From: Achromobacter marplatensis
GTDB lineage: Bacteria; Pseudomonadota; Gammaproteobacteria; Burkholderiales; Burkholderiaceae_B
Assembly: GCF_002209535.1 (NCBI RefSeq)
Contig: NZ_NJIG01000004.1
Coordinates: 480,668 to 544,667, forward strand
Direction: 5' to 3'
DNA length: 64,000 nt
Part shown: one piece after another, positions 51,751-59,908 of the stretch
How the letters are laid out: each line of letters begins with the position of its first letter
Position numbering within the stretch: position 1 is the stretch's first letter
Program-made: the position numbers and the translations under genes
Notes under the pieces: generated by a model
Database searches by the model: none
Told to the model about the DNA's origin: nothing
Seen by the model: the letters and a program-made list of their open reading frames with translations, nothing else

Positions 51751-53207
51751 GGCTCGTAGGACGCGAACGGATCGGCCGCGGCTTCGGCGGACTGCTCGAT
51801 TTCAGTCATGCGGACGAGATCCAGCAAATTGAAGCGGCCATCGTGATGCCAGCCGGCTTCGGGCACGCTCATCGCGCCGATGGCGCTCACGCGGGTGACG
51901 CCTGCCGTGCCCAGTTGTTCGGCCAGGCGGTAGAGCTCTTCCGGCGTGGCGGCCACGCCGGCGGTCTGCAGGAATTCGCGGCGGCACGCCACTAGCGGCG
52001 CCACCTCGTCCAGCGCGTCGATGCCTGCCACCGTGATGCTGCGCTGCAGAGCGGTCGGCGCCAGGGAGGCCGCCTCATCGATGTAGGCCACGCTCCATGC
52101 CGTTTCCATGTCGCCGATCAGCGCGTCTGCGCCGTCCGGGGTCAGCGTCCATTCGATCGACTGCCGCCATTTCGCCGCGGCGGCAGATTCTTCCAAATCC
52201 AGCGCGCGCCGTGGAAAGCGCCGCTGCAGATTCGACAGCTCGCCCGCCAGGTAGCCCGCGAAATCGCGCGGCGAAACCGGGCCGCCGCGTTGCACATAGA
52301 ACACGTGCGGCGAATAGCATCCCTGCTGGTCGTAGCGCATCACGTCCCACGCGGCGCGCCGGGCCAAGGCGGGCGCCTTCTGGGCATCCAGCGCCATTGC
52401 GCTGACCACGCCGAAACCCAGCTTGTGCCCGTGCGCCAGAAAGCGTGCCGTGACCGGCAGGCGGCGCTGGATGGCGTGCAGCGCGTCGTTGCCGCCGTAA
52501 GCCACGACCGTATCGGCCTGGGCATAGAGCGCCGACGCGTCTTCGTCGCCCGCGCCGCGCCACCACACCACGGCCAGGCAATCGGCCAGCGGCGGGTGCA
52601 CCTCGGCCAGCAAGCGCGCGAACCAGCCTGCAAACAGCGGCTCGGCGCTGGGCAGTTTTCCGATGTTGCCGGCCTTCACCAGCAGCCCGCAGACCAGACT
52701 CCACAACGCCAGCGCGGGCACGTTGCCCGCCCAGCTATGCGCCAGCAGCTGCGGACCGTAGGCGCGCACCGCGCCGCCCTTGGCGGCAGGCTGGAAGCCG
52801 TCCAGTACTTTGGGGTTGGCGAAGTCTTCGGCCACGAAGCGGTGCAGTTGCGGCGCGCGGAATGTCTTGAAAAAGCCGGTCAGGCCCAGGCGCACCATCT
52901 CAACGTCGTAGCCGCTGACGATCGGCAGCAGCGCGTCGGCCTGCCGCCGGTACGGGTCGTTGGGGTCAAGCAGGCGGGCGATGGCGCGGTCGATGACTGC
53001 GATGATCTCCGACACCGTCATCGTCTTCAGGTGCTGCGCGCTGGCGCGTTTGACGCGCTCGGCAATCGCCTGCATCTGCAGCGCGGTCAACACCGGCACC
53101 GCGACGTCGACGCGCTGGCCATCCTGCTCGAACGGCAGGGTCTGCCATTGGACGTCGGCCGCAGCCAGTCCCGGCAGGTATCCGGCCTCGACCCGGACCG
53201 TGTTCAT
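51747..53207 (-). CDS. LuxC-like acyl-CoA/acyl-enzyme reductase
   Basis: A 486-residue member of the LuxC family (aldehyde-dehydrogenase fold). LuxC reduces an acyl group handed over by LuxE, or acyl-CoA, to an aldehyde with NADPH. The likely catalytic Cys is residue 297 in YDQQGCYSPHVFYV. GPQLLAHSWAGNVPALALWSLV and KAGNIGKLPSAEPLFAGWF form the nucleotide-binding part. ATG 53207 is chosen because it overlaps the LuxE-like stop by ATGA; an earlier ATG at 53249 is possible. There are no luciferase genes, so the role is not bioluminescence. Confidence 0.82.
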   Translation of the reverse strand: MNTVRVEAGYLPGLAAADVQWQTLPFEQDGQRVDVAVPVLTALQMQAIAERVKRASAQHLKTMTVSEIIAVIDRAIARLLDPNDPYRRQADALLPIVSGYDVEMVRLGLTGFFKTFRAPQLHRFVAEDFANPKVLDGFQPAAKGGAVRAYGPQLLAHSWAGNVPALALWSLVCGLLVKAGNIGKLPSAEPLFAGWFARLLAEVHPPLADCLAVVWWRGAGDEDASALYAQADTVVAYGGNDALHAIQRRLPVTARFLAHGHKLGFGVVSAMALDAQKAPALARRAAWDVMRYDQQGCYSPHVFYVQRGGPVSPRDFAGYLAGELSNLQRRFPRRALDLEESAAAAKWRQSIEWTLTPDGADALIGDMETAWSVAYIDEAASLAPTALQRSITVAGIDALDEVAPLVACRREFLQTAGVAATPEELYRLAEQLGTAGVTRVSAIGAMSVPEAGWHHDGRFNLLDLVRMTEIEQSAEAAADPFASYEP

Positions 53208-54286
53208 GGCGTTGCCGACCGGATGAATTCTTCCACCGCCAGCGAGCATCCCTTGGCCTGCGCGCCCTCGGCGCGGCCCAGCAGCAGGAAGCCGCCGTCT
53301 GCCGGCAGGCCGACGTCTTCCGTCAGGATGGTGTTGACCGAATTGAAGTTGCCCAAATCGCAGTGCGCCAGGATGCCGCGTTCACCGGCCGGCACGGTGC
53401 GGCCGGTGGCCGGATCGACCAGGCGCGAACGGATCCAGTGCGGCCCCGACTTGACCGACGGCACGACGGCATTGCCGTCGTCATAGAACTGCGTGCTCAG
53501 TTCCGTCATGCCGTACATGTTGATGCACAGCGTGCGCGGCACGCCCAGCAGGTCCGACAGTTCCGAATAGAACGTGTCCAACGGCAGTTCGCGCGACTGG
53601 CCTTTGTAGCCGCCGGTGTCCAGGATGCGGCTGCCCGGCGGCAGGCGGAACGCGCGGCCTTCCTTGCGCAGCGCATCGATCACATGCACGAAGCTGAAGC
53701 TGGCGCCCAGCAGCGCGTAAGGTTCGCCCCGGCGCTCGGCCTCTTCCAGCCGGCGCCACAAGCCGTCCAGGTCGATGCCCTGCGGCGACATGAAATAGCG
53801 GCTGTCTTCCGTGCCGAAGGCGGACTTCGCCAGCGCCAGATAATGCGCCAGCGACGAATTGGGCATCGCGATTTCATCCGGGAACAAGATCCCCATCGGC
53901 AAACGAGGCGTGCCCCGCATGACGCGCTTGTCGAAATTGCGGGTCATGGACAGGTCGTACACGTCCAGGTGCGGATGGAAATGCCGCCCGCGCATATCGG
54001 CGCGCGTCGTGCCGCTGGTCATGAACACGCGCTCGTCAGGACGGGGCGGCTCGCAGCGCAGCTCCATCGCCTTGAAGGCGTCGATGGGCACGGCCGGAAT
54101 GTCGCTCCACGTTTTCACGTTGCGCACTGTCGCGCCGCGGCGCTGGCAGAAACTGCGATAGGGGGCGCTGGCGCCGTACTGATAGGCGAAGAGGCGCAGC
54201 GCGAGCTGATCGAACTGCTCGTCGGTGCAGCCGTCCTGGGCGATGAATTCGAGTAGTTCCGCGACCGGCGGGGCGACGTTGTTCAT
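53204..54286 (-). CDS. LuxE-like acyl-protein synthetase (carboxylate-activating enzyme)
   Basis: A 360-residue ANL-superfamily enzyme of the LuxE type, which adenylates a carboxylic acid with ATP and holds the acyl group on an enzyme Cys for LuxC. Motifs are FMTSGTTRADMRGRHFHP near residue 86, NMYGMTELSTQFYD near 240 and GRAEGAQAKGCSLAVEE near the end. Cys 347, 13 residues from the C-terminus, lies where the acylated Cys of LuxE is reported. ATG 54286 is the start; the open frame to 54433 runs into the riboswitch. It is the first gene after the TPP riboswitch. Confidence 0.8.
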   Translation of the reverse strand: MNNVAPPVAELLEFIAQDGCTDEQFDQLALRLFAYQYGASAPYRSFCQRRGATVRNVKTWSDIPAVPIDAFKAMELRCEPPRPDERVFMTSGTTRADMRGRHFHPHLDVYDLSMTRNFDKRVMRGTPRLPMGILFPDEIAMPNSSLAHYLALAKSAFGTEDSRYFMSPQGIDLDGLWRRLEEAERRGEPYALLGASFSFVHVIDALRKEGRAFRLPPGSRILDTGGYKGQSRELPLDTFYSELSDLLGVPRTLCINMYGMTELSTQFYDDGNAVVPSVKSGPHWIRSRLVDPATGRTVPAGERGILAHCDLGNFNSVNTILTEDVGLPADGGFLLLGRAEGAQAKGCSLAVEEFIRSATP

Positions 54287-54327
54287 GGGCGTTCGTTGAT
54301 TCCAGTACAGGGAAGCTCCGAAGCCCG

Positions 54328-54346
54328 CCTGCGCAAGCGGCGCAGG
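54328..54346 (-). promoter_or_regulatory. Hairpin in the leader after the TPP aptamer
   Basis: CCTGCGC (54328-54334) pairs with GCGCAGG (54340-54346) around a five-base loop, between the aptamer and the LuxE-like start. No U-run follows, so it is not an intrinsic terminator. It may belong to an expression platform acting on translation or Rho access; no strong Shine-Dalgarno is visible before the ATG. Confidence 0.45.
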
Positions 54347-54366
54347 GGCGCGGCAGGACAAGGCGA

Positions 54367-54444
54367 ATGCTCTTCTTACGCCGGCATGAACCGGGTCAAG
54401 TTCGCGGGTCTGAATCTCAGCACTGGCGTGCACCCCGGAGCAGG
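54367..54444 (-). ncRNA. TPP (THI-box) riboswitch
   Basis: Read on the minus strand, this region has the thi-box order: CGGGGTGC, then GCTGAGA, then GACCCGCGAACTTGACCCG, then GGTTCATGCCGGCGTAAG. These are the pyrimidine- and pyrophosphate-sensor arms. TGCTC at the 5' end can close P1 with GAGCA at the 3' end. It lies 81 bases before the LuxE-like ATG and should switch the whole six-gene operon off when thiamine pyrophosphate is plentiful. Recognition rests on these conserved blocks; a covariance search would settle it. Confidence 0.9.
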
Positions 54445-54554
54445 ATCGATTTTACCCTGCAATGGGACTTCCCCCTTTTCCGGGCAACCATGTCATGGGT
54501 TCGGGTTCAGGATGTCCACCTTGGTTTTGGATCAAGTATTTGACAGCGGTTTTG

Positions 54555-54574
54555 TGTAATTCAATTGAATTACA
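54555..54574. promoter_or_regulatory. Perfect 20-bp palindrome, probable antitoxin operator
   Basis: TGTAATTCAATTGAATTACA is fully symmetric and lies 40 bases before the relB-type start. Ribbon-helix-helix antitoxins bind such AT-rich palindromes to repress their own promoter. The segment is clearly more AT-rich than its surroundings. Confidence 0.7.
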
Positions 54575-54613
54575 ATGCGGGAATCCCAAGTCTAGTCCAC
54601 CAGGAGGCCCGCC

Positions 54614-54919
54614 ATGCCCGCCACCGCTCTTGTTCAAACCCGCCTCGACCCCGTTCTGAAAGCGCGCGCCACGCAAGTGCTCAACAACATGGGCCTGACC
54701 GTGTCGGATGCCGTGCGTATTCTGTTGACCCGCGTGGCCAATGAAGGAACGCTGCCGTTCAATTTTGCCGTGGACCCTGCCGCGCATGACGCCTGGTTTC
54801 GCGCCAAAGTGCAAGAAGCCTTGAGCGACACGCGGCCAGCCGTGCCCAATGAAGAGGCCTCAGCCCACTTCGCCAAACGCCGCGCCGCCGCTCTGCGCAA
54901 AGCCGAGGGCAAGACGTGA
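54614..54919 (+). CDS. RelB/DinJ-family antitoxin
   Basis: A 101-residue protein. The N-terminal ribbon-helix-helix is ALVQTRLDPVLKARATQVL followed by GLTVSDAVRILLTRVANEG, the RelB/DinJ signature. The C-terminal half, which normally wraps the toxin, is charged and helical. SD AGGAGG precedes the ATG by a few bases. A toxin should follow, but only a 22-codon stub remains (54916-54984), so this antitoxin is now an orphan. It may still repress its own promoter. Confidence 0.85.
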   Translation: MPATALVQTRLDPVLKARATQVLNNMGLTVSDAVRILLTRVANEGTLPFNFAVDPAAHDAWFRAKVQEALSDTRPAVPNEEASAHFAKRRAAALRKAEGKT

Positions 54920-54984
54920 AGGTGGAGTGGTCAGCGCTGGCGATGGAAGGCCGGAGGAACTCAGTGGCTGAGTATCGGCGCTAG
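54916..54984 (+). pseudogene. Remnant of a RelE/ParE-type toxin
   Basis: A GTG overlapping the antitoxin stop (GTGA) opens a frame that begins VKVEWSALAMEGRR, very like the first residues of RelE/ParE-family toxins. It then diverges and ends at TAG 54982-54984 after 22 codons. The body of the toxin, including the catalytic part, is gone. tRNA-Phe follows within 11 bases, so a deletion up to the tRNA region is likely. Confidence 0.65.
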
Positions 54985-54994
54985 GAGGAAATGT

Positions 54995-55070
54995 TGGTGG
55001 CCTGGGGCGGAATCGAACCACCGACACAAGGATTTTCAATCCTCTGCTCTACCGACTGAGCTACCAGGCC
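54995..55070 (-). tRNA. tRNA-Phe (GAA), copy 2 in transcription order
   Basis: A 76-base cloverleaf read on the minus strand. It starts GGCCTGGTAGCTCAG, has the anticodon loop TTGAAAA with anticodon GAA, the T-arm GGTTCGATTCC and an encoded CCA end. It is identical to the copy at 55202-55277. Only 16 bases separate its 5' end from the hairpin at 55087-55116, so it may depend on read-through from the first copy. Confidence 0.95.
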
Positions 55071-55086
55071 AACACGTACGCTTTGC

Positions 55087-55116
55087 AAAAAGCCCAGCGC
55101 GGCGGCTGGGCTTTTT
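55087..55116. terminator. Bidirectional terminator-like hairpin between the tRNA-Phe genes
   Basis: AAAAAGCCCAGC (55087-55098) and GCTGGGCTTTTT (55105-55116) are perfect inverted arms around a six-base loop, so a U-tract follows the stem on either strand. On the minus strand it comes after the first tRNA-Phe and just before the second. It could end the first transcript or act as a processing signal. Confidence 0.7.
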
Positions 55117-55201
55117 CGGGATCTGTTGTCGGTAGTCTTCGGTTGCCTTCAGTTGTCTGTCTGGCTGCCGCGACTCCGGTATTCGATCCCGATAATTCTT
55201 T

Positions 55202-55277
55202 TGGTGGCCTGGGGCGGAATCGAACCACCGACACAAGGATTTTCAATCCTCTGCTCTACCGACTGAGCTACCAGGCC
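55202..55277 (-). tRNA. tRNA-Phe (GAA), copy 1 in transcription order
   Basis: A 76-base tRNA on the minus strand with anticodon GAA and encoded CCA, identical to the copy at 54995-55070. A -10-like TATAGT (complement of 55291-55296) lies 14 bases upstream, so transcription probably starts a few bases before the tRNA. Confidence 0.95.
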
Positions 55278-55290
55278 AACGAAGTCCGCA

Positions 55291-55296
55291 ACTATA
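55291..55296 (-). promoter_or_regulatory. -10 element of the tRNA-Phe promoter
   Basis: TATAGT on the minus strand, followed by a G/C-rich discriminator (TGCGGAC) before the tRNA 5' end. A clear -35 box is not visible. Confidence 0.4.
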
Positions 55297-55424
55297 CACA
55301 AATTTCTGGCCGCGCGCCAGCCAGGGCGGAAAAATCCTCTATCCCTTTTGGCCGGAGCGCTTGCGCCAAGTGTTGGGAGAATGGCACGCAAGGGTGCGAC
55401 GCAGGGTCGCGGCAAGGGGGCGGA

Positions 55425-55455
55425 TTGGCCTGGGGATAACCCGCAGGGGTATAAT
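55425..55455 (+). promoter_or_regulatory. Probable hemA promoter
   Basis: TATAAT (55450-55455) is a consensus -10. TTGGCC (55425-55430) is a weak -35 at a 19-bp spacing. They lie 95 bases before the hemA ATG. The rest of the 270-base gap between the tRNA and hemA holds no gene that I can support. Confidence 0.6.
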
Positions 55456-55550
55456 CTTTAACGGTCTGCTGTTACGGCTTGGGGAACTTTCCGCAGTATC
55501 GTCCCCACACCTGACGCATTGTTCTTGGTGGCAGTTCTTCACGCTTACTC

Positions 55551-56825
55551 ATGTCGGTAGCTGTCCTCGCCTTCGGTCTGAATCACACGTCCGCGCCGGT
55601 TTCGGTTCGCGAACGCGTGTCCATGCCCGTCGATCTGGTCAAGCCCGCGCTGGAAGGCCTGCGTTCGGCGTTTGGCGGCTCGGTCCGCGAAGCCGCCATC
55701 CTGTCCACCTGTAACCGCACCGAAATCTACTGCGCTGCTGACGGCCACGTTGCCGATCAGTTGCCCGCCTGGCTGGCTGAACACAACCGCCTGGACGCCG
55801 GCACGCTGCGCCCGCACCTGTATCGCCACCATCAAGACGACGCCGTCCGCCACGCCTTCCGTGTGGCCAGCGGCCTGGATTCCATGGTGCTGGGCGAAAC
55901 CCAGATCGTGGGCCAGATGAAGGACGCCGTGCGCGCCGCCGGCGAAGCCGGATCGCTGGGCACCTTGCTGCACCAGATGTTCCAGCGCACCTTCTCGGTC
56001 GCCAAGGAAGTGCGGTCCCAAACCGCCATCGGCGCGCAGTCCGTGTCCATGGCCGCCGCCGCCGTTCGCCTGGCCGAGCGCGTGTTCGGCAATCTGGACC
56101 AGGCCCGCACGCTGTTCATCGGCGCGGGCGAAATGATCGAACTGTGCGCCACGCACTTCGCCGCGCAGCGTCCGCGCAGCATGGTCGTGGCCAACCGCAC
56201 GGCCGAACGCGCCGAAATCCTGGCCAACCGCTTCTCGGCCAGCACCATGAAGCTGTCGGACCTGACCGACCGCCTCTCGGAATTCGACGTCATCGTGTCC
56301 TGTACGGCAAGCTCCCTGCCCATCCTCGGGTTGGGGATGGTGGAACGGGCTACGCGCCTGCGCCGCCACCGCCCAATGGTCATGATCGACCTGGCCGTGC
56401 CGCGTGACATCGAACCCGAAGTCGGCCGCCTGGACGACGTCTACCTGTACTCGGTGGACGACCTGGGTCGCCTGGTGCAGACCGGCACTGACGCCCGCCG
56501 CGCCGCCGTCGTGCAGGCCGAAGCCATCATCGAAACCCGCGTTCAGGGCTTCATGCACTGGATGCAATCCCGCGAAGTGGTGCCCGTCATCCGCGACCTG
56601 CATCAGGCCGCCGAAGACGTCCGCGCCGCCGAACTGGAACGCGCGCGCCGCCTGCTGGCGCGCGGCGAATCGCCCGAAGCCGTGCTGGAACAGCTGGCGC
56701 ACGGCTTGACGCAAAAATACCTGCACGGCCCGCTGGCGGCGCTGAACCGCAGCGAAGGCGACGAGCGCAAGCAGCTGCTTGCCTGGATGCCGCGCCTTTT
56801 CCCCGGCCGCGACTCCCGCCGTTAG
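55551..56825 (+). CDS. hemA: Glutamyl-tRNA reductase
   Basis: A 424-residue enzyme that reduces glutamyl-tRNA to glutamate-1-semialdehyde, the first step of C5 haem synthesis. The catalytic Cys 54 is in [32 protein letters not shown] is near residue 105, the NADPH-binding [13 protein letters not shown] near 185, and a C-terminal helical dimerisation domain follows. The length is normal. It leads the conserved run hemA-prfA-prmC-grxD-ubiX; the 84-base gap to prfA is compatible with one transcript. Confidence 0.96.
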   Translation: MSVAVLAFGLNHTSAPVSVRERVSMPVDLVKPALEGLRSAFGGSVREAAILSTCNRTEIYCAADGHVADQLPAWLAEHNRLDAGTLRPHLYRHHQDDAVRHAFRVASGLDSMVLGETQIVGQMKDAVRAAGEAGSLGTLLHQMFQRTFSVAKEVRSQTAIGAQSVSMAAAAVRLAERVFGNLDQARTLFIGAGEMIELCATHFAAQRPRSMVVANRTAERAEILANRFSASTMKLSDLTDRLSEFDVIVSCTASSLPILGLGMVERATRLRRHRPMVMIDLAVPRDIEPEVGRLDDVYLYSVDDLGRLVQTGTDARRAAVVQAEAIIETRVQGFMHWMQSREVVPVIRDLHQAAEDVRAAELERARRLLARGESPEAVLEQLAHGLTQKYLHGPLAALNRSEGDERKQLLAWMPRLFPGRDSRR

Positions 56826-56909
56826 CGAATCTGTCCCACGTCCCGCCTCCTGGCGGGCGTTCGTCTTGTGGGCGCCCGCTATTCCTGTCTTCTCTTTGGT
56901 CATTCCCCC

Positions 56910-57992
56910 ATGAAATCATCCATGCGCAGCCGGCTGGAGCATCTGTGTCACCGCCTGACCGAGGTGGACGCGTTGCTGGCCCAACCGGAAACCGCGTCCG
57001 ATATGGACCGTTTCCGCAAGCTTTCGCGCGAACGCGCCGAACTGGAACCCGTGGTCGAGGCGTTCACCGCCTTCGCTCGGACCGAGGAAGACCTGGCGAC
57101 CGCGCAGGAAATGCTGTCGGACCCCGATATGAAGGCGATGGCGGAAGACGAGATCAAATCGGGCCGTGGCAAGCTGGAAGGCCTGGAAAGCGCGTTGCAG
57201 CTGTTGCTGCTGCCGCGCGACCCCAATGACGGCCGCAGCGTGTTCCTGGAAATCCGCGCGGGCACGGGTGGCGACGAAAGCGCGCTGTTCTCCGGCGACC
57301 TTCTGCGCATGTACACGCGGTACGCGGAAACGCGCGGCTGGCGCGTGGAACTGATGTCGGAAAGCGCGTCGGAGCTGGGCGGCTACAAGGAAGTGATCGC
57401 GCGGATCGACGGCGACGGCGCCTACGGCCGCCTGAAGTTCGAATCCGGTGCGCACCGCGTGCAGCGCGTGCCCGCCACCGAGGCGCAGGGCCGCATTCAC
57501 ACGTCGGCCTGCACCGTGGCCATCATGGCGGAAGCTGACGCGATGTCGGAAATCGTCATCAACCCGAGCGACCTGCGCATCGACACGTTCCGCGCCAGCG
57601 GCGCCGGCGGCCAGCACATCAACAAGACCGATTCGGCCGTGCGCATCACCCACTTGCCCACCGGGCTGGTGGTGGAATGCCAGGACGACCGTTCGCAGCA
57701 CCGCAACAAGGACAAGGCCATGCAAGTGCTGGCCGCGCGCCTGAAAGATCAGGAAACGCGAGCACGGCAAAGCAAGGAAGCCGCCGAGCGCAAGAGCCTG
57801 ATCGGCACGGGCGATCGGTCCGAGCGCATCCGCACCTATAACTTCCCGCAGGGCCGCGTGACGGATCACCGCATCAACCTGACGCTGTACAAGCTGCAGC
57901 AGATCATGGAAGGCGATCTGGAAGAACTGACCGGCGCGCTGATCGCCGAACACCAGGCCGAGCAGCTGGCGGCGCTGGGCGACGACATCTGA
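56910..57992 (+). CDS. prfA: Peptide chain release factor 1
   Basis: A 360-residue RF1 that reads UAA and UAG. The GGQ catalytic motif is at residues 233-235 ([18 protein letters not shown]), the site where PrmC methylates the Gln. A PxT-type codon-recognition segment lies in domain 2 ([16 protein letters not shown]). The start is ATG 56910 ([13 protein letters not shown]); the frame upstream to 56868 is not needed. prmC follows by 10 bases, linking factor and modifier. Confidence 0.96.
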   Translation: MKSSMRSRLEHLCHRLTEVDALLAQPETASDMDRFRKLSRERAELEPVVEAFTAFARTEEDLATAQEMLSDPDMKAMAEDEIKSGRGKLEGLESALQLLLLPRDPNDGRSVFLEIRAGTGGDESALFSGDLLRMYTRYAETRGWRVELMSESASELGGYKEVIARIDGDGAYGRLKFESGAHRVQRVPATEAQGRIHTSACTVAIMAEADAMSEIVINPSDLRIDTFRASGAGGQHINKTDSAVRITHLPTGLVVECQDDRSQHRNKDKAMQVLAARLKDQETRARQSKEAAERKSLIGTGDRSERIRTYNFPQGRVTDHRINLTLYKLQQIMEGDLEELTGALIAEHQAEQLAALGDDI

Positions 57993-58002
57993 GGCGCGCG
58001 CC

Positions 58003-58836
58003 ATGACCCAGACCCAGTTGAACAGCTTGCTGGCCGACACCCGGCTGCCGCGCCTGGAAGTGCGCATGCTGCTGGAGCACGTGCTGGGCAAGCCGCGCGC
58101 GTGGCTGCTGGCGCATGACACCGATCCGCTGGAGCCCCAGGTGGCGGCCGCCTACGAGGCCTTGCTTGCGCGGCGCGTGGCCGGCGAGCCCATGGCCTAT
58201 CTGCTGGGCCACCGCGAGTTCATGGGGCACCGGTTCCGCGTGACGCCCGACGTACTGATTCCGCGCCCCGATACCGAAGTGCTGGTGGAGACCGCGCTGG
58301 AATGCGTGGCCGGCGTGGCGGGCCCCGCCGTGCTGGACCTGGGCACGGGCAGCGGCGCGATTGCGATCTCGATCGCCCTGGCCCGCCGCGATGCACGGGT
58401 GATGGCCTCGGATGTCAGCGCCGCCGCGCTGGCGGTTGCCGCCGGTAATGCCTGGGAGCTGACCGCGTCGGTGCGCTTCGTGGAAGGCAACTGGTACGAG
58501 GCCGTGCCTGCGGGCGAAGGCTTCGACCTGATCGTGTCCAATCCGCCCTACGTGGCCAGCGACGATCCGCACCTGGACCAGGGCGATCTGCGTTTCGAGC
58601 CGCGGGGGGCGCTGACCGATGGCGCTGGCGGCCTGGAGGACCTGGGCCATATCGTGGCGGGGGCCGGCCGGCACCTGAAGCCGGGCGGCGCGCTGTGGAT
58701 GGAGCATGGTTGGGACCAGGCGCAGGCGGTGCGCGATTTACTGGCCGCCGCCGGCTTCGAAGACGTGCGCAGCTGCCAGGACCTGGCCGGAATCGAACGC
58801 ATTTCTGGCGGGCGCTGGCGGGCCGCCGGGCGCTGA
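58003..58836 (+). CDS. prmC: Release-factor glutamine methyltransferase
   Basis: A 277-residue SAM-dependent enzyme that methylates the GGQ Gln of release factors. The N-terminal helical substrate domain (1-90) ends near GEPMAYLLGHREFMG. The SAM motif VLDLGTGSGAIAISIALA is near residue 110, and the catalytic NPPY begins at residue 180 (IVSNPPYVAS). It is co-transcribed with prfA. Confidence 0.95.
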   Translation: MTQTQLNSLLADTRLPRLEVRMLLEHVLGKPRAWLLAHDTDPLEPQVAAAYEALLARRVAGEPMAYLLGHREFMGHRFRVTPDVLIPRPDTEVLVETALECVAGVAGPAVLDLGTGSGAIAISIALARRDARVMASDVSAAALAVAAGNAWELTASVRFVEGNWYEAVPAGEGFDLIVSNPPYVASDDPHLDQGDLRFEPRGALTDGAGGLEDLGHIVAGAGRHLKPGGALWMEHGWDQAQAVRDLLAAAGFEDVRSCQDLAGIERISGGRWRAAGR

Positions 58837-58968
58837 CCGGCGCCGCTTGTTACAGATTCCGCCCCTGAATTCCCGACATAGGCCGGCGCCGCATCCGGGT
58901 AATCCGGGCGGTTTCCCCGGCTGTACCTATAATTGGCGTATTCCGTTATGCCTGTCCAAGAGACCACC

Positions 58969-59295
58969 ATGAGCGACGTTCAAGAATTCATCCGCGAAAC
59001 CGTGACCCAGCACCCCGTCGTGCTGTTCATGAAGGGCACCGCCCAATTCCCGCAATGCGGCTTTTCCGGCAAGGCCATCCAGATCCTGAAGGGCTGTGGC
59101 GTGAAGAAGCTGGTTACCGTCAATGTGCTGGAAGACGACGAAGTCCGCCAGGGCATCAAGGAATTCTCCAGCTGGCCCACCATCCCGCAGCTGTACGTGG
59201 CGGGCGAGTTCATCGGCGGCTCGGACATCATGAATGAGATGAACGAATCCGGCGAACTGAAGACGCTGCTGGAGCAATCCGGCGCCACGGCCTAA
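58969..59295 (+). CDS. grxD: Monothiol glutaredoxin (Grx4/GrxD type)
   Basis: A 108-residue CGFS glutaredoxin that carries a [2Fe-2S] cluster with glutathione and helps deliver Fe-S clusters. The active site is [10 protein letters not shown] near residue 30, with WPTIPQLYV (cis-Pro) near 70 and GGSDIMNEM near 84. ATG 58969 ([10 protein letters not shown]) is the family start; an upstream ATG at 58948 is less likely. TATAAT at 58928-58933 could be a -10, though no -35 stands out. Confidence 0.94.
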   Translation: MSDVQEFIRETVTQHPVVLFMKGTAQFPQCGFSGKAIQILKGCGVKKLVTVNVLEDDEVRQGIKEFSSWPTIPQLYVAGEFIGGSDIMNEMNESGELKTLLEQSGATA

Positions 59296-59302
59296 GTCGT
59301 CC

Positions 59303-59866
59303 ATGCGGCGACTGGTCATCGGCATCACGGGCGCGACCGGCGCGCTCTATGCGGTGCGCATGCTGCAAGCGCTGCGCGGCGTGGACGATGTCGAGACGCA
59401 TCTGGTGGTGTCCGCGTCCGGCGTGCTGAACATCAAGCATGAGCTTGATGTCAGCCGCCACGACATCTATGCGCTGGCCGACCACGTGCACTCCGTGCGC
59501 GACGTGGGTGCCACGCTGGCCAGCGGCGCGTTCCAGACGGCGGGCATGGTGATCGTGCCGTGCTCGATGCGTACGCTGGCGGCCGTGGCCCACGGCCTGT
59601 CCGATAACCTCATTACCCGAGCGGCCGACGTTACCTTGAAGGAACGCCGGCGCCTGGTGCTGATGGTGCGCGAGACGCCCTTCAACCTGGCGCACCTGCG
59701 CAACATGACGGCCGTGACTGAAATGGGCGGCATCGTGTTTCCGCCGCTACCGGCCTTCTACCACCGGCCGGCCTCCATCGAAGAGATGGTGGACCACACG
59801 GTGGCGCGCGTGCTGGAGCTCTTCGACATCGTCGTGCCCGGCCCGCATTGGGAAGGCATGAAGTAG
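59303..59866 (+). CDS. ubiX: Flavin prenyltransferase UbiX
   Basis: A 187-residue enzyme that prenylates FMN to prFMN, the cofactor of UbiD-type decarboxylases in ubiquinone synthesis. It begins RLVIGITGATGALYAVRML (FMN-binding GASGA-type loop). VPCSMRTLAAVAHGLSDNLI is near residue 87 and LMVRETPFNLAHLRNM near 120. It starts seven bases after grxD. No ubiD lies in the window. Confidence 0.94.
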   Translation: MRRLVIGITGATGALYAVRMLQALRGVDDVETHLVVSASGVLNIKHELDVSRHDIYALADHVHSVRDVGATLASGAFQTAGMVIVPCSMRTLAAVAHGLSDNLITRAADVTLKERRRLVLMVRETPFNLAHLRNMTAVTEMGGIVFPPLPAFYHRPASIEEMVDHTVARVLELFDIVVPGPHWEGMK

Positions 59867-59908
59867 CAGGGCCCCGCGGGACCCTGGTCTGGCCGGCACT
59901 GCTGCTGG

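Noticed and set aside
54328..54346. Leader hairpin as an intrinsic terminator of the TPP riboswitch
   Set aside because: No U-tract follows on the minus strand, so a classical transcription-terminating platform is not supported.
54994..55280. Duplicated tRNA-Phe as attL/attR of an integrated element
   Set aside because: Only about 130 bases without genes lie between the copies, so there is no element; a simple tandem tRNA duplication explains it.
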